Translations under genes and position numbers: made by a program
From: UKL13-2 sp036394575
GTDB lineage: Bacteria > Pseudomonadota > Gammaproteobacteria > Burkholderiales > Usitatibacteraceae
Length of the DNA stretch: 64,000 bases
Direction of reading: 5' to 3'
NCBI GenBank assembly: GCA_036394575.1
Contig: DASWEY010000002.1
Coordinates: 1-64,000 of the forward strand
In this document: piece by piece, positions 16,863-26,648 of the stretch
Numbering within the stretch: the first letter of the stretch is position 1
How the letters are laid out: the number at the start of each line of letters is the position of its first letter
The notes under the pieces: model-generated
Database searches by the model: none
Seen by the model: only the letters and a program-made list of their open reading frames with translations
Told to the model about the DNA's origin: nothing

Positions 16863-19800
16863 TCAGTCGTCGCGTTTTTCCTGCGCCGGCATGGCGATGA
16901 TGCCGGCGCCCGTTGGTTTGCGTGCCAGCCAGGCCTTGGCCTTGCGTCCCCAAGTATCGAAATAGGTGTACAACACCGGCACCACCACCAGCGTCAGTAC
17001 GGTGGAAGTGATGATGCCGCCGATCACCGCGTGTGCCATCGGCGACTGCTGCTCCGAGCCTGCGCCGAATGCCAGCGCCAATGGCATCATGCCGCCGATC
17101 ATTGCCGCCGTCGTCATCAGGATCGGGCGCAACCGCACTTGTCCGGCATCGAGAATCGCCTGTTCGCGGGTTTTCCCTTCCCGCAGCCCCTGGTTGGTGA
17201 AATCGACCAGCAGGATGGCATTCTTGGTAACGAGGCCCATCAGCATGATGAATCCAATCACCGAAAACAGGTTGAGGGTGCTGCCGAATATCAGCAAAGC
17301 CAGGAACACACCGACCAGGGACAGGGGCAGGGAGGCCATGATGGCCAGTGGCTGCAGATAGCTGCCGAACTGCGACGCCAGGATCAGGTAGATGAAGATG
17401 ATGGCGAGTCCCAGCGCACCGACGGCGTAACCCAGGGATTCCTGCATGTCTTGCGATGATCCGCCGTACTGGAAACGGTAGCCCGGAGGCAGCTGGATAT
17501 CCTTGATCGACTCGCGCAGCTGCGCCGCGATATCGCCCACATTTGAGCCGTTTGCGACACCGGCATTGAGGCGGATCTGGCGCTGCAGATTGCGACGCTC
17601 GATCTGACGCTCGGCGTACGAGGGCCTGAAATCGACGACTTGGCGGAGCGGTACCATACGCGGCGTCGCATCGGCGTTGAAGGAATAGCTTGCTACATAG
17701 AGTTTGTCCAGATCGGCCACGCCGGTGCGCTCATCCTTGGGCAGGCGTACCAGGATCTGATGGTTTTCGCCATCGGGTCCCTGCCACTGGCCGGCCTGTT
17801 CGCCGCCAACCATGGCCTTGGTGGTGGCGGTGATCTGGCTCATGGATACGCCCAGATCGCTGGCCAGCTCGCGATTGACGACGACATCCAGGGTCGGGCT
17901 GGTCGGTTTGAATGTGCTTTCGATGTCGACCATGCCCTTGATGGCCTTCATCTTCGCCATTACCTGCTGCGAAATACGATCGAGTTCGCGGATATCCGGG
18001 CCGAGGATATACAGCTGGATGGGTCGATTCCAGCCGATATTCACCTCGAGACCGGCGATTCGCGCCAGACGCTTGCGAATTTCGTCGTCGATCTGTTTTT
18101 GCGAGCGCTTGCGTTCGTTTTTCGGCGACAACTGGATATCAAACCACGCGCCACTCTTGTTGACGGTTTTGGAGACGCGTTTAATTTCGGGGAAATCCGC
18201 AAGTGCAGCCTCAACCTGTTCGGCCTTCGTGTTGCTGTAGTCGAGTGAGGAACCGATCGGCGTCTGTATGCGCAGATTGGTGTAGCCGTCGTCATCGTCC
18301 GGAACAAATTCCGAGCCGATGAACGGCGTCAGGAAAAAACTGCCGGCGAAAATGGCCGCGGCAACAGCCAGGGTCGATTTACGGTGCGCAAGTGACCAGC
18401 GCAAGGCCAGATCGTATTGGGCATGCAGCCAGTCGATGAGAAGCTGCTGCTTGTCCAGCGCCCACTTGACGGGCTTGATGCGGTTCATCCAGCTTGACGG
18501 CCCGTCGTGCCAGACGCTGGACAGCATCGGGTCGAGCGTGAATGAGACGAACAGCGAAACCACCACCGCGACCACGACCGTGATGCCGAACTGGTAAAAA
18601 AACTTGCCGATGATACCGCCCATGAATGCGACCGGCAAAAATACCGCCACCAGGGTGAATGTGGTGGCCATCACTGCCAGGCCGATCTCCTCGGTGGCCT
18701 CCAGCGCGGCTTGCCGGTGGCCCTTGCCAATGGCCAGATGGCGAACGATGTTTTCACGCACCACGATGGCATCGTCGATCAGGATGCCGATGGACAGGGA
18801 CAAGGCCATCAGCGTCAGGAAATTGAGCGTGAAACCGAAGGCGTAAAGGGCAATGAATGCGGCAAATACCGAGATCGGCAGGGTCAGGCCGGTGATCACG
18901 GTGGAGCGCCAGGAATGCAGGAACAGGAACACGATCAGCACGGTGAGCAGTGCGCCCTCAAGGATGGTGTGCCGCACATTGTCGACACCATCCTTGATGA
19001 ATACCGAGCGGTCGAACGTGATCTGCAGCTTGATGTCCGGAGGCAGGCTCTTTTTCAGCTCATCGATTTGCCGGCGAATGGCCTCGGCCATATCGATGGT
19101 ATTGGCGCCGCGCGTCTTGCGGATCTGGATGGAGATGACGCGCTTGCCGTTTTCGGTGGCGATCGAGGTTTCCTCGCGCTTGGTGTCCTTGATCTCTGCC
19201 AGCTGGCCCAGGGTCACTGCGCTGGTGGTCCCGCTGCCCCGCCGCGCCACGATGATGCGTTCAAAGTCCTGTACGCTGCGCAGTTTGCCAAGCACGCGAA
19301 CCAGACGTTCACTGGTGTCCGAGACGAGTGAACCGGAGGGGGCATCCTGGTTTTCGGTGCGTATGGCATTAGTGATCTGGTCGATGCCAACACCATAGGC
19401 AGCCATTTTCTCCGGTTTCAGGAAAATGGCGAGCTCGCGCTGCACATCGCCGTCGATCTGGATATTGCCGACGCCGTTGGCGCCTTGCAGGCGTTTGATG
19501 ATCAGACGGTCGGCCAGGTCGGAGAGCTCGCGCAGACTGCGCGAGTCCGACTGCATGGACAGATAAATAAGGGGCTGATCGTTTTCATTGTCCGCACGCG
19601 TCACGGTGGGTTCGCCGACGTCCCGGTTGAATCCACGGCGGGCTTCCGCAACCTTGTCGCGTACGTCCTGGATGGCCGATTTGATATCGATGCTCAGCTC
19701 GAATTCGGCAACCACAAACGAGACGCCTTCACGGGAGTTCGATCGTATGGTCTTGATGCCGTTGATGGTGTTGATCGCCTCTTCGATCGGCCGGCTGACA

Positions 19801-19985
19801 TCCTGTTCGACCGCTTGCGCGCCGGCGCCGGGATATGGTGTCTGGATGACGGCAACCGGAAAGGCGATGTCGGGCATCTGCTCCACCGGCAAACGCTGGT
19901 AGGAGAACAGGCCGAGAACCATGATCGCCGCCATCATCATGGTGGCAAACACGGGATTGTTGATGCTGACTCTTGTGAACCACAT
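16863..19985 (-). CDS. RND (HAE1-type) multidrug efflux permease
   Basis: A 1040-residue inner-membrane pump of AcrB/MexB type, normal for the family. It opens MWFTRVSINNPVFATMMM, has the paired proton-relay aspartates in SIGILIDDAIVVREN (TM4), and has a repeated second half with FVPDDDDGY, GLVTKNAILLVDF and the ending GSEQQSPMAHAVIGGIITST. Energy comes from the proton gradient, and substrates are usually drugs, dyes or metals. ATG 19985 fits the family start; an upstream in-frame start would add 21 unrelated residues. The adaptor gene lies 105 bases upstream on the same strand. No TolC-like outer-membrane gene or TetR repressor is next to it. Confidence 0.95.
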   Translation of the reverse strand: MWFTRVSINNPVFATMMMAAIMVLGLFSYQRLPVEQMPDIAFPVAVIQTPYPGAGAQAVEQDVSRPIEEAINTINGIKTIRSNSREGVSFVVAEFELSIDIKSAIQDVRDKVAEARRGFNRDVGEPTVTRADNENDQPLIYLSMQSDSRSLRELSDLADRLIIKRLQGANGVGNIQIDGDVQRELAIFLKPEKMAAYGVGIDQITNAIRTENQDAPSGSLVSDTSERLVRVLGKLRSVQDFERIIVARRGSGTTSAVTLGQLAEIKDTKREETSIATENGKRVISIQIRKTRGANTIDMAEAIRRQIDELKKSLPPDIKLQITFDRSVFIKDGVDNVRHTILEGALLTVLIVFLFLHSWRSTVITGLTLPISVFAAFIALYAFGFTLNFLTLMALSLSIGILIDDAIVVRENIVRHLAIGKGHRQAALEATEEIGLAVMATTFTLVAVFLPVAFMGGIIGKFFYQFGITVVVAVVVSLFVSFTLDPMLSSVWHDGPSSWMNRIKPVKWALDKQQLLIDWLHAQYDLALRWSLAHRKSTLAVAAAIFAGSFFLTPFIGSEFVPDDDDGYTNLRIQTPIGSSLDYSNTKAEQVEAALADFPEIKRVSKTVNKSGAWFDIQLSPKNERKRSQKQIDDEIRKRLARIAGLEVNIGWNRPIQLYILGPDIRELDRISQQVMAKMKAIKGMVDIESTFKPTSPTLDVVVNRELASDLGVSMSQITATTKAMVGGEQAGQWQGPDGENHQILVRLPKDERTGVADLDKLYVASYSFNADATPRMVPLRQVVDFRPSYAERQIERRNLQRQIRLNAGVANGSNVGDIAAQLRESIKDIQLPPGYRFQYGGSSQDMQESLGYAVGALGLAIIFIYLILASQFGSYLQPLAIMASLPLSLVGVFLALLIFGSTLNLFSVIGFIMLMGLVTKNAILLVDFTNQGLREGKTREQAILDAGQVRLRPILMTTAAMIGGMMPLALAFGAGSEQQSPMAHAVIGGIITSTVLTLVVVPVLYTYFDTWGRKAKAWLARKPTGAGIIAMPAQEKRDD

Positions 19986-20090
19986 GGTGGATGTCCCTTT
20001 TTCAGGTGATGCGGGTGTATGCCACCACTGCGGATCTGTTGAGCGCAAATCCGCGCGCGATGCTCACCCTTATTTTTGCGGGGCCGACGA

Positions 20091-21299
20091 CTAACTGTCT
20101 TTGGCGACGGTCTTGGCCGATTTCAAAGCGGCCCCGGTTCTCATGATTGCCTGGTCGCCTGTCTTGATGCCGTCGGCCCTTACCGCCACCACATCGACGC
20201 CGCCATCGAGGCCGTCGCGGATCTCGACCATGCCTTGCTCGACATTGCGTACACCGATGGTTACCGGGCGGCGGTCGACTTTGCCGTCTCTGACGATGTA
20301 TACAAAATTCTGCCCGCCCTCTTCCTGCACCGCCACGCTCGGCAGGGCGTTCACGCTGCCCTTGCTGGCGGCAGCCAGCACGCCATTGGCGAACATGCCG
20401 CCTTTCAGCGCGCCATCGGCATTGGCGATCGACACAAAAACGGAAATGGCGCGCGAACCTGCGTCGGCCGAGGGGTTGATGCGCTCGACCTTGCCCTTGA
20501 ATGTGCGGGAACCGAAGCCATCAACGCGAAACGCGATTTCCTGGCCGATTCTGACGGCGGGGATTTCCGACACAGGCACCAGCGCTTCCAGTTCCATCAG
20601 CGACAAATCGACGATTTGCGCAACCGGGGAGTCGTTGCTGACTTTTTCGCCGATGTTCACGGCGCGTTTTGCGATGATCCCGTTGAACGGTGCGCGGATG
20701 GTGGCGTCGCTGAGCGCCTTGCGGGCGATCGCCGCCTGACCTTCGGCCGTCAGGACGTTGGCCGCCGTCACGCTGACCGAGTTGGCCACGCTGTCGAAGG
20801 CGTTTTGCGAGATGAATCCTTTGGCCAGCAGTTGCTTGTTGTTCTCCTCATTCTTCCTGGCTAGGTCCAGACGCGCCCGCGCTTCGGCAACGCTGCCCAG
20901 GGCGCTGTCGAGTTGCGCTTGCAGATCGCGCGTATCCAGCGTAATCAGCGCATCGCCGGCCTTTACCCGTTCACCCTCCCGTACCAGCACGCGCGAGACT
21001 TCCCCGGGCACCTTGGAGCGCACCATGGCCTGCACCACTGGTCGCACACTGCCGGAAACCGGGATGTTCTGGCCAAATTCGCGCGGGCTGAGGCGTGCGA
21101 TATCGGCATCGGTGAATTCAAAGACCTTGCTGGCATTCGGTTTTTTGTCTTCCTTTTTGGCGGAGCTGGCGCGCACAGCGACCAGGGAGCCGACAATCAG
21201 GGCTAGGGTCAGCAACGCCAAGGTTGTTCTTACCCAGCGGCGGCGGGGGGAAGGCAAAGTGAGGTCGGCGGGAGATCGATGCAGGTTTAAAAACGACAT
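20091..21299 (-). CDS. RND efflux periplasmic adaptor (membrane fusion protein)
   Basis: A 402-residue adaptor. An N-terminal membrane anchor (TTLALLTLALIVGSLVAV) is followed by the lipoyl half-motif VRSKVPGEVSRVLVREGERV. Next come an alpha-hairpin (about 130-190) with SAEARARLDLARKN-like heptads, the second lipoyl half ATIRAPFNGIIAKRAVNIGE, and beta-barrel and membrane-proximal domains. It links the pump encoded just downstream to an outer-membrane channel encoded elsewhere. The start at 21299 (MSFLNLHR) was preferred over 21362, which adds a low-complexity Pro/Ala extension. Confidence 0.92.
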   Translation of the reverse strand: MSFLNLHRSPADLTLPSPRRRWVRTTLALLTLALIVGSLVAVRASSAKKEDKKPNASKVFEFTDADIARLSPREFGQNIPVSGSVRPVVQAMVRSKVPGEVSRVLVREGERVKAGDALITLDTRDLQAQLDSALGSVAEARARLDLARKNEENNKQLLAKGFISQNAFDSVANSVSVTAANVLTAEGQAAIARKALSDATIRAPFNGIIAKRAVNIGEKVSNDSPVAQIVDLSLMELEALVPVSEIPAVRIGQEIAFRVDGFGSRTFKGKVERINPSADAGSRAISVFVSIANADGALKGGMFANGVLAAASKGSVNALPSVAVQEEGGQNFVYIVRDGKVDRRPVTIGVRNVEQGMVEIRDGLDGGVDVVAVRADGIKTGDQAIMRTGAALKSAKTVAKDS

Positions 21300-21442
21300 G
21301 GCGGTGGGCTCAGAAGTGGCTGGGATGGCGGCAGTCTGCGGGTTTGCGGGACGGGATGCCAATTTGATGCGACGAAATGCATAAACGGATTTACAGGAAG
21401 GAAGCCAGGCCGATGGATTGCGGACGCAGATTGCCTGCCGGG

Positions 21443-22342
21443 TTATTCCGGAGGGATGGTGCGTTGGCGTACAGTGGGGATTGCCGCCACTGTCCAGGTG
21501 CGTACGGCGGTGGCCAGCATTGCCCGCGCCGGCAGCGCCTCGTCGCCTGCTGCCTGACCGAGGAATCGCAATGCTTGCTGCAGGATTGGACGGATGTCGT
21601 CATGGCCGATGCCGGGTGCCAGGGTCTGCTTGGATAACTTCTGTCCGGCTTCATTGATCGCTATCGGGATATGGAGGTACCGGGGTGTTGGCAATCCCAG
21701 CAGCTGCTGCAGATGGATTTGTCGCGTGGTCGAATCGATCAGATCGGCGCCGCGCACCACGTGGCTGATATTTTGGTCGGCATCGTCTACCACCACAGCC
21801 AGTTGGTATGAAAACAGTCCATCGCGACGTTTGATGACGAAATCCCCGAGCTGCGATTGCAGGCGCTGTTCAACCGGGCCCTGCACACGATCGATGAAAC
21901 GCAGCGGTTCATCGCCAGTCAACACCCGGATTGCATGGCCTGGGCCGGCGTGATGCGCGCTGCGGCATGTGCCGGGATAGACAGACCCTTCCAGGCCGAA
22001 AATGGCCGAGTCGGCGATTTCCCGGCGCGAGCAGGTACAGGAGTAGGCAAGGCCGGCGAGCGTCAATTGCGTCAGTGCCTGCGCGTAGCGTGGCTTGCGG
22101 ACGCTTTGGGTCATCACCTCGCCGTCCCAATGCAGCTCGAAAGCTTGCAGGGTCCGCAGGATGTCGTCGCCGAATTGCGTTTTGCAGCGGGTTTCGTCGA
22201 CATCCTCGATGCGCAGCAGCCAGCGGCCGCCATGCGCCCTGGCGTCGAGATAACTGGCCAGCGCCGCCACCAATGAACCGAAATGCAAGGGACCGGTGGG
22301 CGAGGGCGCAAAGCGGCCGATATACTCGGCGGGAGGCGGCAT
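21443..22342 (-). CDS. gluQ: Glutamyl-Q tRNA(Asp) synthetase
   Basis: A 299-residue truncated GluRS paralogue lacking the anticodon-binding domain. YIGRFAPSPTGPLHFGSLVAALASY contains the HIGH-equivalent HFGS; LRIEDVDETR follows. Zinc ligands are in CTCSRR and VYPGTC, and the KMSKS equivalent is KLSKQ. It charges the queuosine base of tRNA-Asp with glutamate, an RNA modification. ATG 22342 is the likely start; an in-frame ATG pair at 22379-22384 would overlap the divergent gene. Confidence 0.93.
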   Translation of the reverse strand: MPPPAEYIGRFAPSPTGPLHFGSLVAALASYLDARAHGGRWLLRIEDVDETRCKTQFGDDILRTLQAFELHWDGEVMTQSVRKPRYAQALTQLTLAGLAYSCTCSRREIADSAIFGLEGSVYPGTCRSAHHAGPGHAIRVLTGDEPLRFIDRVQGPVEQRLQSQLGDFVIKRRDGLFSYQLAVVVDDADQNISHVVRGADLIDSTTRQIHLQQLLGLPTPRYLHIPIAINEAGQKLSKQTLAPGIGHDDIRPILQQALRFLGQAAGDEALPARAMLATAVRTWTVAAIPTVRQRTIPPE

Positions 22343-22382
22343 GCTAGGCTGCGCCGTCCATGCGCGAAGAAAATCGACCATC

Positions 22383-22718
22383 ATGATTTACCGTATCGCC
22401 GAAATTGCCGATTGGCACGCGGCTCAGCTGAGCGGCGAATTCACCGGTACCGATCTTGCACGGGAAGGATTCATCCATTGCTCCACGCGCGGGCAAGTGT
22501 TGTGGACAGCGCAAAAGTACTTTGCCGGCAAGCAGGGCTTGGTGCTGCTTGAAATCGACGATGCCAGAATCGGGGAATCCGTCCGGTGTGAAGACCTCGC
22601 CGGTCAGGGAGAAAGTTTCCCGCATGTCTATGCGCCCATTCCGCTCGCAACCATTACGCGTCATTTTGTCTTGGTCCCGGATGACAAGGGCGTGTTCTCG
22701 CTGCCGCCGGGCATGTAA
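22383..22718 (+). CDS. DUF952 family protein
   Basis: A 111-residue protein. It has IYRIAEIADWHAAQ at the start, then FIHCSTRGQVLWTAQKYF and GLVLLEIDDARI, ending FPHVYAPIPLATI. These are the hallmarks of DUF952, whose HC(S/T) and HxY positions look like an active site related to ADP-ribosyl-transferring folds. The function is not established. It is divergent from gluQ by about 40 bases and convergent with the LysR gene, with a 6-base gap. Confidence 0.82.
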   Translation: MIYRIAEIADWHAAQLSGEFTGTDLAREGFIHCSTRGQVLWTAQKYFAGKQGLVLLEIDDARIGESVRCEDLAGQGESFPHVYAPIPLATITRHFVLVPDDKGVFSLPPGM

Positions 22719-22724
22719 TTCACG

Positions 22725-23648
22725 CTAGCGTGCATCGTCGGAAAATAGCGGGGCGACATTTTTTTCGTTTTCCAGCTGCTGGACGAACCAGCGTAGCGCC
22801 TTCCCGATGCGACTGGGCCGCCAGGCCGCATAGAGCGCGGAAGCGGGACGCGCCGCCGCCGAGTCGAGAATTTGCAGGCGCCCGGCCCGGACTTCCGGCG
22901 CCGCCAGATGCGCCGGCAGATAGCCCACGCCCAGGCCGGCGATATGTGCGGAAATCTTGTCGCGCATCGAGGGCACGGTCAGCACATCCTGGCCGGACAA
23001 CAAGCCGACCGTGCGCGGCGGCAGATTGCGCGAGGAATCGGCGATGCTGACCGCACGATGCTTGTGGATGGTGCCCTCGGTCAGTGGCTGGGACTCGAGG
23101 CCAATCGGGTGCGAGGGTGCGGCCACGAACACGAAATTCAATTGCCGCAGCAGCAGGGTGGCGAAACCGCCGCCGGCAGGAATGTCGTCGTTGACGCCGA
23201 TGACCAGGTCGGCGCGTCCGCAGACCAGGGCGTCCCAGTTGCCTGCCAGCACTTCTTCGGCAACTTTGATGCGCGTTCCGGAGCTCGGTCCCTGTTCCGC
23301 ATAAAACTGTCCGATCAGCGGATAAAGCCGCGTTGCGCCGATGATGGTATCGACAGCAATACGTAATTCGGTTTCCCAGCCCCTGGCAACTTGGCGGATG
23401 CGCGTTTCTAGGTCAGCCGCCGCCTGCAACAGCTGACGGCCCTCATTCAGGAGTTCGTGACCGGCTGGCGTTAGTGCCGCGCGGTGGCCGCGCCGGTCGA
23501 AGATCAGGACATCAAGATCGCTCTCAAGTTGCTGAATTGTATAAGTAATTGCGGATGGAACCCGATGCAACTCGGCTGCAGCGGCGGCGAAGGAGCCGCG
23601 CCGTTCGATGGCGTCCAATACCTGCAGGGATTCAAGTGAAAGACGCAT
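22725..23648 (-). CDS. LysR-family transcriptional regulator (YhaJ-like)
   Basis: A 307-residue LysR regulator. The winged helix-turn-helix is at residues 3-62 (LQVLDAIERRGSFAAAAAEL, then VPSAITYTIQQLESDLDVLIF). A two-lobed effector domain follows (LRIAVDTIIGATRLYPLI, ADLVIGVNDDIP). The HTH reading VPSAITYTI is characteristic of the YhaJ group, which in Escherichia coli sits beside a pirin-like gene and responds to aromatic compounds. Here too it is divergent from a pirin gene (23757), so it probably controls that operon. ATG 23648 is preferred to TTG 23654. Confidence 0.92.
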   Translation of the reverse strand: MRLSLESLQVLDAIERRGSFAAAAAELHRVPSAITYTIQQLESDLDVLIFDRRGHRAALTPAGHELLNEGRQLLQAAADLETRIRQVARGWETELRIAVDTIIGATRLYPLIGQFYAEQGPSSGTRIKVAEEVLAGNWDALVCGRADLVIGVNDDIPAGGGFATLLLRQLNFVFVAAPSHPIGLESQPLTEGTIHKHRAVSIADSSRNLPPRTVGLLSGQDVLTVPSMRDKISAHIAGLGVGYLPAHLAAPEVRAGRLQILDSAAARPASALYAAWRPSRIGKALRWFVQQLENEKNVAPLFSDDAR

Positions 23649-23756
23649 GTTCAAATTTATTGAATAATTTGATCGAATTTATCCGCTTGTTAAACCGATT
23701 ATACCAGCCCAACATGCCGTCTATGCTGCTGTTGCAGCTTTTTCAGGAGATTCAAA

Positions 23757-24458
23757 ATGATTGAAATTAGAAAAAGCCAAGAACGTGGATACGCCGACCA
23801 TGGCTGGCTCAAGAGCCATCACAGTTTTTCCTTTGCCGATTACTACGATCCGAAGTATGTGCACTTCGGGCCGCTGCGTGTGATCAACGAGGATCGCGTC
23901 GCGGCGGGCATGGGTTTCGGTACCCATGGTCATCGCGATATGGAAATCATCAGCTATGTCCTCGACGGCGCCCTGGCGCACAAGGACAGCATGGGCAATG
24001 GCTCGACCATCCGCCCCGGCGATGTGCAGCGCATGAGCGCCGGTACCGGCGTGCGTCACAGCGAATTCAATCACTCAACGGAAGGCACGACGCATTTCCT
24101 GCAGATCTGGATCGAGCCGAATGTGAAGGGCATCGACCCTTCGTATGAAGAGAAACATTTCAATGCCGCATCGAAGCAAGGCCAGCTTAGGCTTATCGCG
24201 TCGCCGGACGGCCGCGAAGGCTCGGTGACGGTGCATGCCGACGCCCTGCTGTATGCGACGCTGATATCTGCGGATGATCATCTGGTGCACAATCTGGCAC
24301 CCGGCCGGCGTGCCTATGTGCATGTGGCTCGTGGCAGTGTGACGGTAAATGGCCAGCCGCTGGCGGCGGGGGATGCGCTCAAGGTCTGGGCCGGTGCCGC
24401 TGTCGAATTGGCAAAGGCGCAGGACGCCGAGGTGCTGCTGTTCGACCTGGCCGAATGA
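23757..24458 (+). CDS. Pirin family protein (YhhW/YhaK type bicupin)
   Basis: A 233-residue bicupin. The N-terminal cupin has GYADHGWLKSHHSFSFADYYD, then the metal-binding motif GFGTHGHRDMEIISYVL and the second half GTGVRHSEFNHS. YhhW-type pirins have quercetin dioxygenase activity and YhaK types are redox-sensitive, so an oxidative-stress or flavonoid-type role is possible. The ribosome site AGGAG precedes the ATG. It is first in a run of redox genes and next to a YhaJ-like regulator, a pairing also known from enterobacteria. Confidence 0.92.
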   Translation: MIEIRKSQERGYADHGWLKSHHSFSFADYYDPKYVHFGPLRVINEDRVAAGMGFGTHGHRDMEIISYVLDGALAHKDSMGNGSTIRPGDVQRMSAGTGVRHSEFNHSTEGTTHFLQIWIEPNVKGIDPSYEEKHFNAASKQGQLRLIASPDGREGSVTVHADALLYATLISADDHLVHNLAPGRRAYVHVARGSVTVNGQPLAAGDALKVWAGAAVELAKAQDAEVLLFDLAE

Positions 24459-24482
24459 CGGCAATGACTTGCGGAGAGAATT

Positions 24483-25349
24483 ATGAGGAAAATCGAACGC
24501 ATTATCGACTCGCATATCGCGCCGGTGGGAACCTTCTCGGTGCGGCGGGCTTTGCCCGATCACAACCGGAACTCGGTCGGCCCGTGGGTGTTTCTCGACC
24601 ACTTCGGTCCGTTTCGCGTGACGCCGGGGCATGACGGGGTCGGTCCGCATCCCCATGCCGGCATTGAAACAGTCACCTACCTGCTGTCGGGTCGCAACCG
24701 GCATCGCGATTCGGCAGGGCATACCGGCATCGTGTCCGCCGGCGGCGCGCAATGGATGACCTCAGGGCGCGGCATCATCCATGCCGAGGCCCCGCTTGCC
24801 GAAACCGAGAGCGAGATGACGATGCACGGCATCCAGCTGTGGACGACGCTGCCGCGCGCCCTGAAGCTGATGCCGCCGCGCTACCAGCGGATTGCGGCCG
24901 AGGATATCCCCGAAATTGTGGCCGACGAAGTTAGTGTGCGCGTGGTAGCCGGCGATTATGTTTCCCATCATGTTTCGCACCAGGGGCCGGCACAGGTGCT
25001 GATGCCGCTGCTGTTATGGCATGTCCGTTTACAGCATGGCGCGAATTTTCGCGCCGATATCCCGGCCAACCATGAAGTCGCCGCCTATCTCATTGATGGC
25101 GAAGGCACGTTTGGCGCGGGCGCCCATGCCGCCAAGGCAGGGCAGCTGGTAGTGTTCGACAATGCCGACGGCGCGGTCGCCTTCAGCAATGCGGGCAGCG
25201 CCACGCTGGACGTCATGCTGCTGGGGGGCGCCCCGGCCGAAGGTCCGTTGGTGTTTCACGGCCCCTTCGTGATGAACAGCCTGGAACAGGTGCGAGCGGC
25301 GGAAAAGGCTTATATGACCGGGCACATGGGGCAATTGGCCGACGCTTAG
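24483..25349 (+). CDS. Pirin family protein (classical pirin type)
   Basis: A 288-residue bicupin. RRALPDHNRNSVGPWVFLDHFGP leads into the metal site GVGPHPHAGIETVTYLL, and then GRGIIHAEAP with the fourth ligand; these match the classical pirin motif (HPHxGxxT, HxE). The second cupin (about 170-260) lacks obvious ligands. It lies 24 bases after the first pirin gene, so the two are co-transcribed. Roles proposed for bacterial pirins include quercetinase activity and control of central metabolism by protein contact. Confidence 0.92.
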   Translation: MRKIERIIDSHIAPVGTFSVRRALPDHNRNSVGPWVFLDHFGPFRVTPGHDGVGPHPHAGIETVTYLLSGRNRHRDSAGHTGIVSAGGAQWMTSGRGIIHAEAPLAETESEMTMHGIQLWTTLPRALKLMPPRYQRIAAEDIPEIVADEVSVRVVAGDYVSHHVSHQGPAQVLMPLLLWHVRLQHGANFRADIPANHEVAAYLIDGEGTFGAGAHAAKAGQLVVFDNADGAVAFSNAGSATLDVMLLGGAPAEGPLVFHGPFVMNSLEQVRAAEKAYMTGHMGQLADA

Positions 25350-25413
25350 TTTTCTGCGGATGGCCGGCTTGCCCGTACACTTTCATTTTTCAAACTTCAT
25401 TGACCGAGCCCAT

Positions 25414-25986
25414 ATGACCACAGCAAAAATTCTCGCTTTCGCCGGCAGCGTCCGCAGGGAGTCCTTCAATCGCAAGGCGCTGTCGCTTGCGGTGGCGGGA
25501 GCGCGCGCCACCGGAGGCGAGGTGACGGTGGCCGAACTCGCCGATTACCCGATGCCGATCTATGACGCCGATTGGCATCAGGAGCACGGTGTGCCGGAGA
25601 ATATGCTCAAGTTGCGTGCGCTGATGATGGCTGCCGACGGCCTGCTGATTGCCAGTCCCGAGTACAACACTTCCATCACGCCACTGTTGAAGAACACCAT
25701 CGACTGGCTCTCGCAGTCGGTCGGTGGCGAAAGCGGCGCCGCTCCTTTCGCCAATAAGGTTTGTGGCCTGATGGGCGCGTCACCGGGCGCGTTCGGCACC
25801 ATCCGCGCGTTGCCGCATGTGTCGTACATCCTGAGCAATCTCGGCACTTTCGTGCTGCCTGTGGTCGCGGTACCCAAGGCGGGCGAACTCCTGAACAGCG
25901 ATGGGTCCGTTCGTGATGAACGGGCCGCAAACATGCTGCGCAGATTGGGCGCACAGGTTGCACAAACCGTCGTCAAACTGGCGTGA
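25414..25986 (+). CDS. NADPH-dependent FMN reductase (chromate/quinone reductase type)
   Basis: A 190-residue flavodoxin-like protein. FAGSVRRESFNRKAL is the FMN-phosphate loop (GSxRxxSxN), and SPEYNTSITPLLKNTIDWLS contains the family's PEYN signature. It reduces quinones, chromate, azo dyes or free flavin in the cytoplasm at the expense of NAD(P)H. ATG 25414 is used since the sequence before it lacks similarity. It follows the second pirin gene by 64 bases and fits the redox theme of the group. Confidence 0.92.
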   Translation: MTTAKILAFAGSVRRESFNRKALSLAVAGARATGGEVTVAELADYPMPIYDADWHQEHGVPENMLKLRALMMAADGLLIASPEYNTSITPLLKNTIDWLSQSVGGESGAAPFANKVCGLMGASPGAFGTIRALPHVSYILSNLGTFVLPVVAVPKAGELLNSDGSVRDERAANMLRRLGAQVAQTVVKLA

Positions 25987-26117
25987 TAATCCCGGATTCG
26001 CCGATATGGATGGGATATAGGCGGCGCCTATCAACACAATCGGGACATTGAATTGGCCTTATTGGCGTCCTGGCACCAGAATTCATCCATCGTCAGCAAA
26101 CCATATGGAGATAAGGC

Positions 26118-26612
26118 ATGGCCAAGGACAAAGCCGCGAATATTCCCATCGATATCGGTATTACCGAGAAGGACCGTGAAAAGATTGCGCAGGGCCTGTC
26201 CAGGCTGCTCGCCGACACCTACACGCTTTATCTGAAAACGCATTATTTTCACTGGAACGTAACCGGGCCGATGTTTCAGACCTTGCATCTGATGTTCGAA
26301 ACCCAATATAACGAACTGGCGCTGGCGGTCGATGCGGTGGCAGAGCGGATCAGGTCCCTAGGGTACACCGCACCGGGTACGTACAAAGCTTATTCGAAGC
26401 TGTCATCGATTGCCGAGACCGATGGCGTCCCCGAAGCTGGCGATATGGTCCGTTTGCTGGTTCAAGGTCACGAAGCCGTGGCGCGTACCGCGCGCAAGGT
26501 GTTCCCGGCAGCGGAAAAAGCCTCGGACGAATCGACCGCCGATTTGCTGACCCAGCGTTTGCAGATCCACGAGAAAACGGCGTGGATGCTTCGCTCCCTG
26601 CTGCAGAACTGA
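26118..26612 (+). CDS. dps: Dps family ferritin-like DNA-protection protein
   Basis: A 164-residue Dps-type miniferritin. The ferroxidase motif KTHYFHWNVTGPMFQTLHLMF and QYNELALAVDAVAERI supply the His and Asp/Glu ligands at the dimer interface. Dodecamers oxidise Fe(II) with peroxide and can coat DNA. The lysine-containing N terminus (AKDKAANIP) could contribute to DNA binding. A ribosome site (GGAGA) precedes the ATG. It lies between a flavin reductase and a thioredoxin gene, in line with an oxidative-stress group. Confidence 0.94.
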   Translation: MAKDKAANIPIDIGITEKDREKIAQGLSRLLADTYTLYLKTHYFHWNVTGPMFQTLHLMFETQYNELALAVDAVAERIRSLGYTAPGTYKAYSKLSSIAETDGVPEAGDMVRLLVQGHEAVARTARKVFPAAEKASDESTADLLTQRLQIHEKTAWMLRSLLQN

Positions 26613-26648
26613 TTTCCAAACCCTATTTTTCAACATCAAGGAATGCAT

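Noticed and set aside
16863..21299. RND pump considered as a metal (CusA-type) exporter
   Set aside because: The protein has the HAE1-type paired aspartates and no methionine-rich metal relay; the adaptor lacks metal motifs.
23650..23664. TTCAA-N5-TTGAA dyad just before the LysR gene as its binding site
   Set aside because: It nearly touches the start codon of the LysR gene and the region is A/T-rich, so the dyad may be chance.
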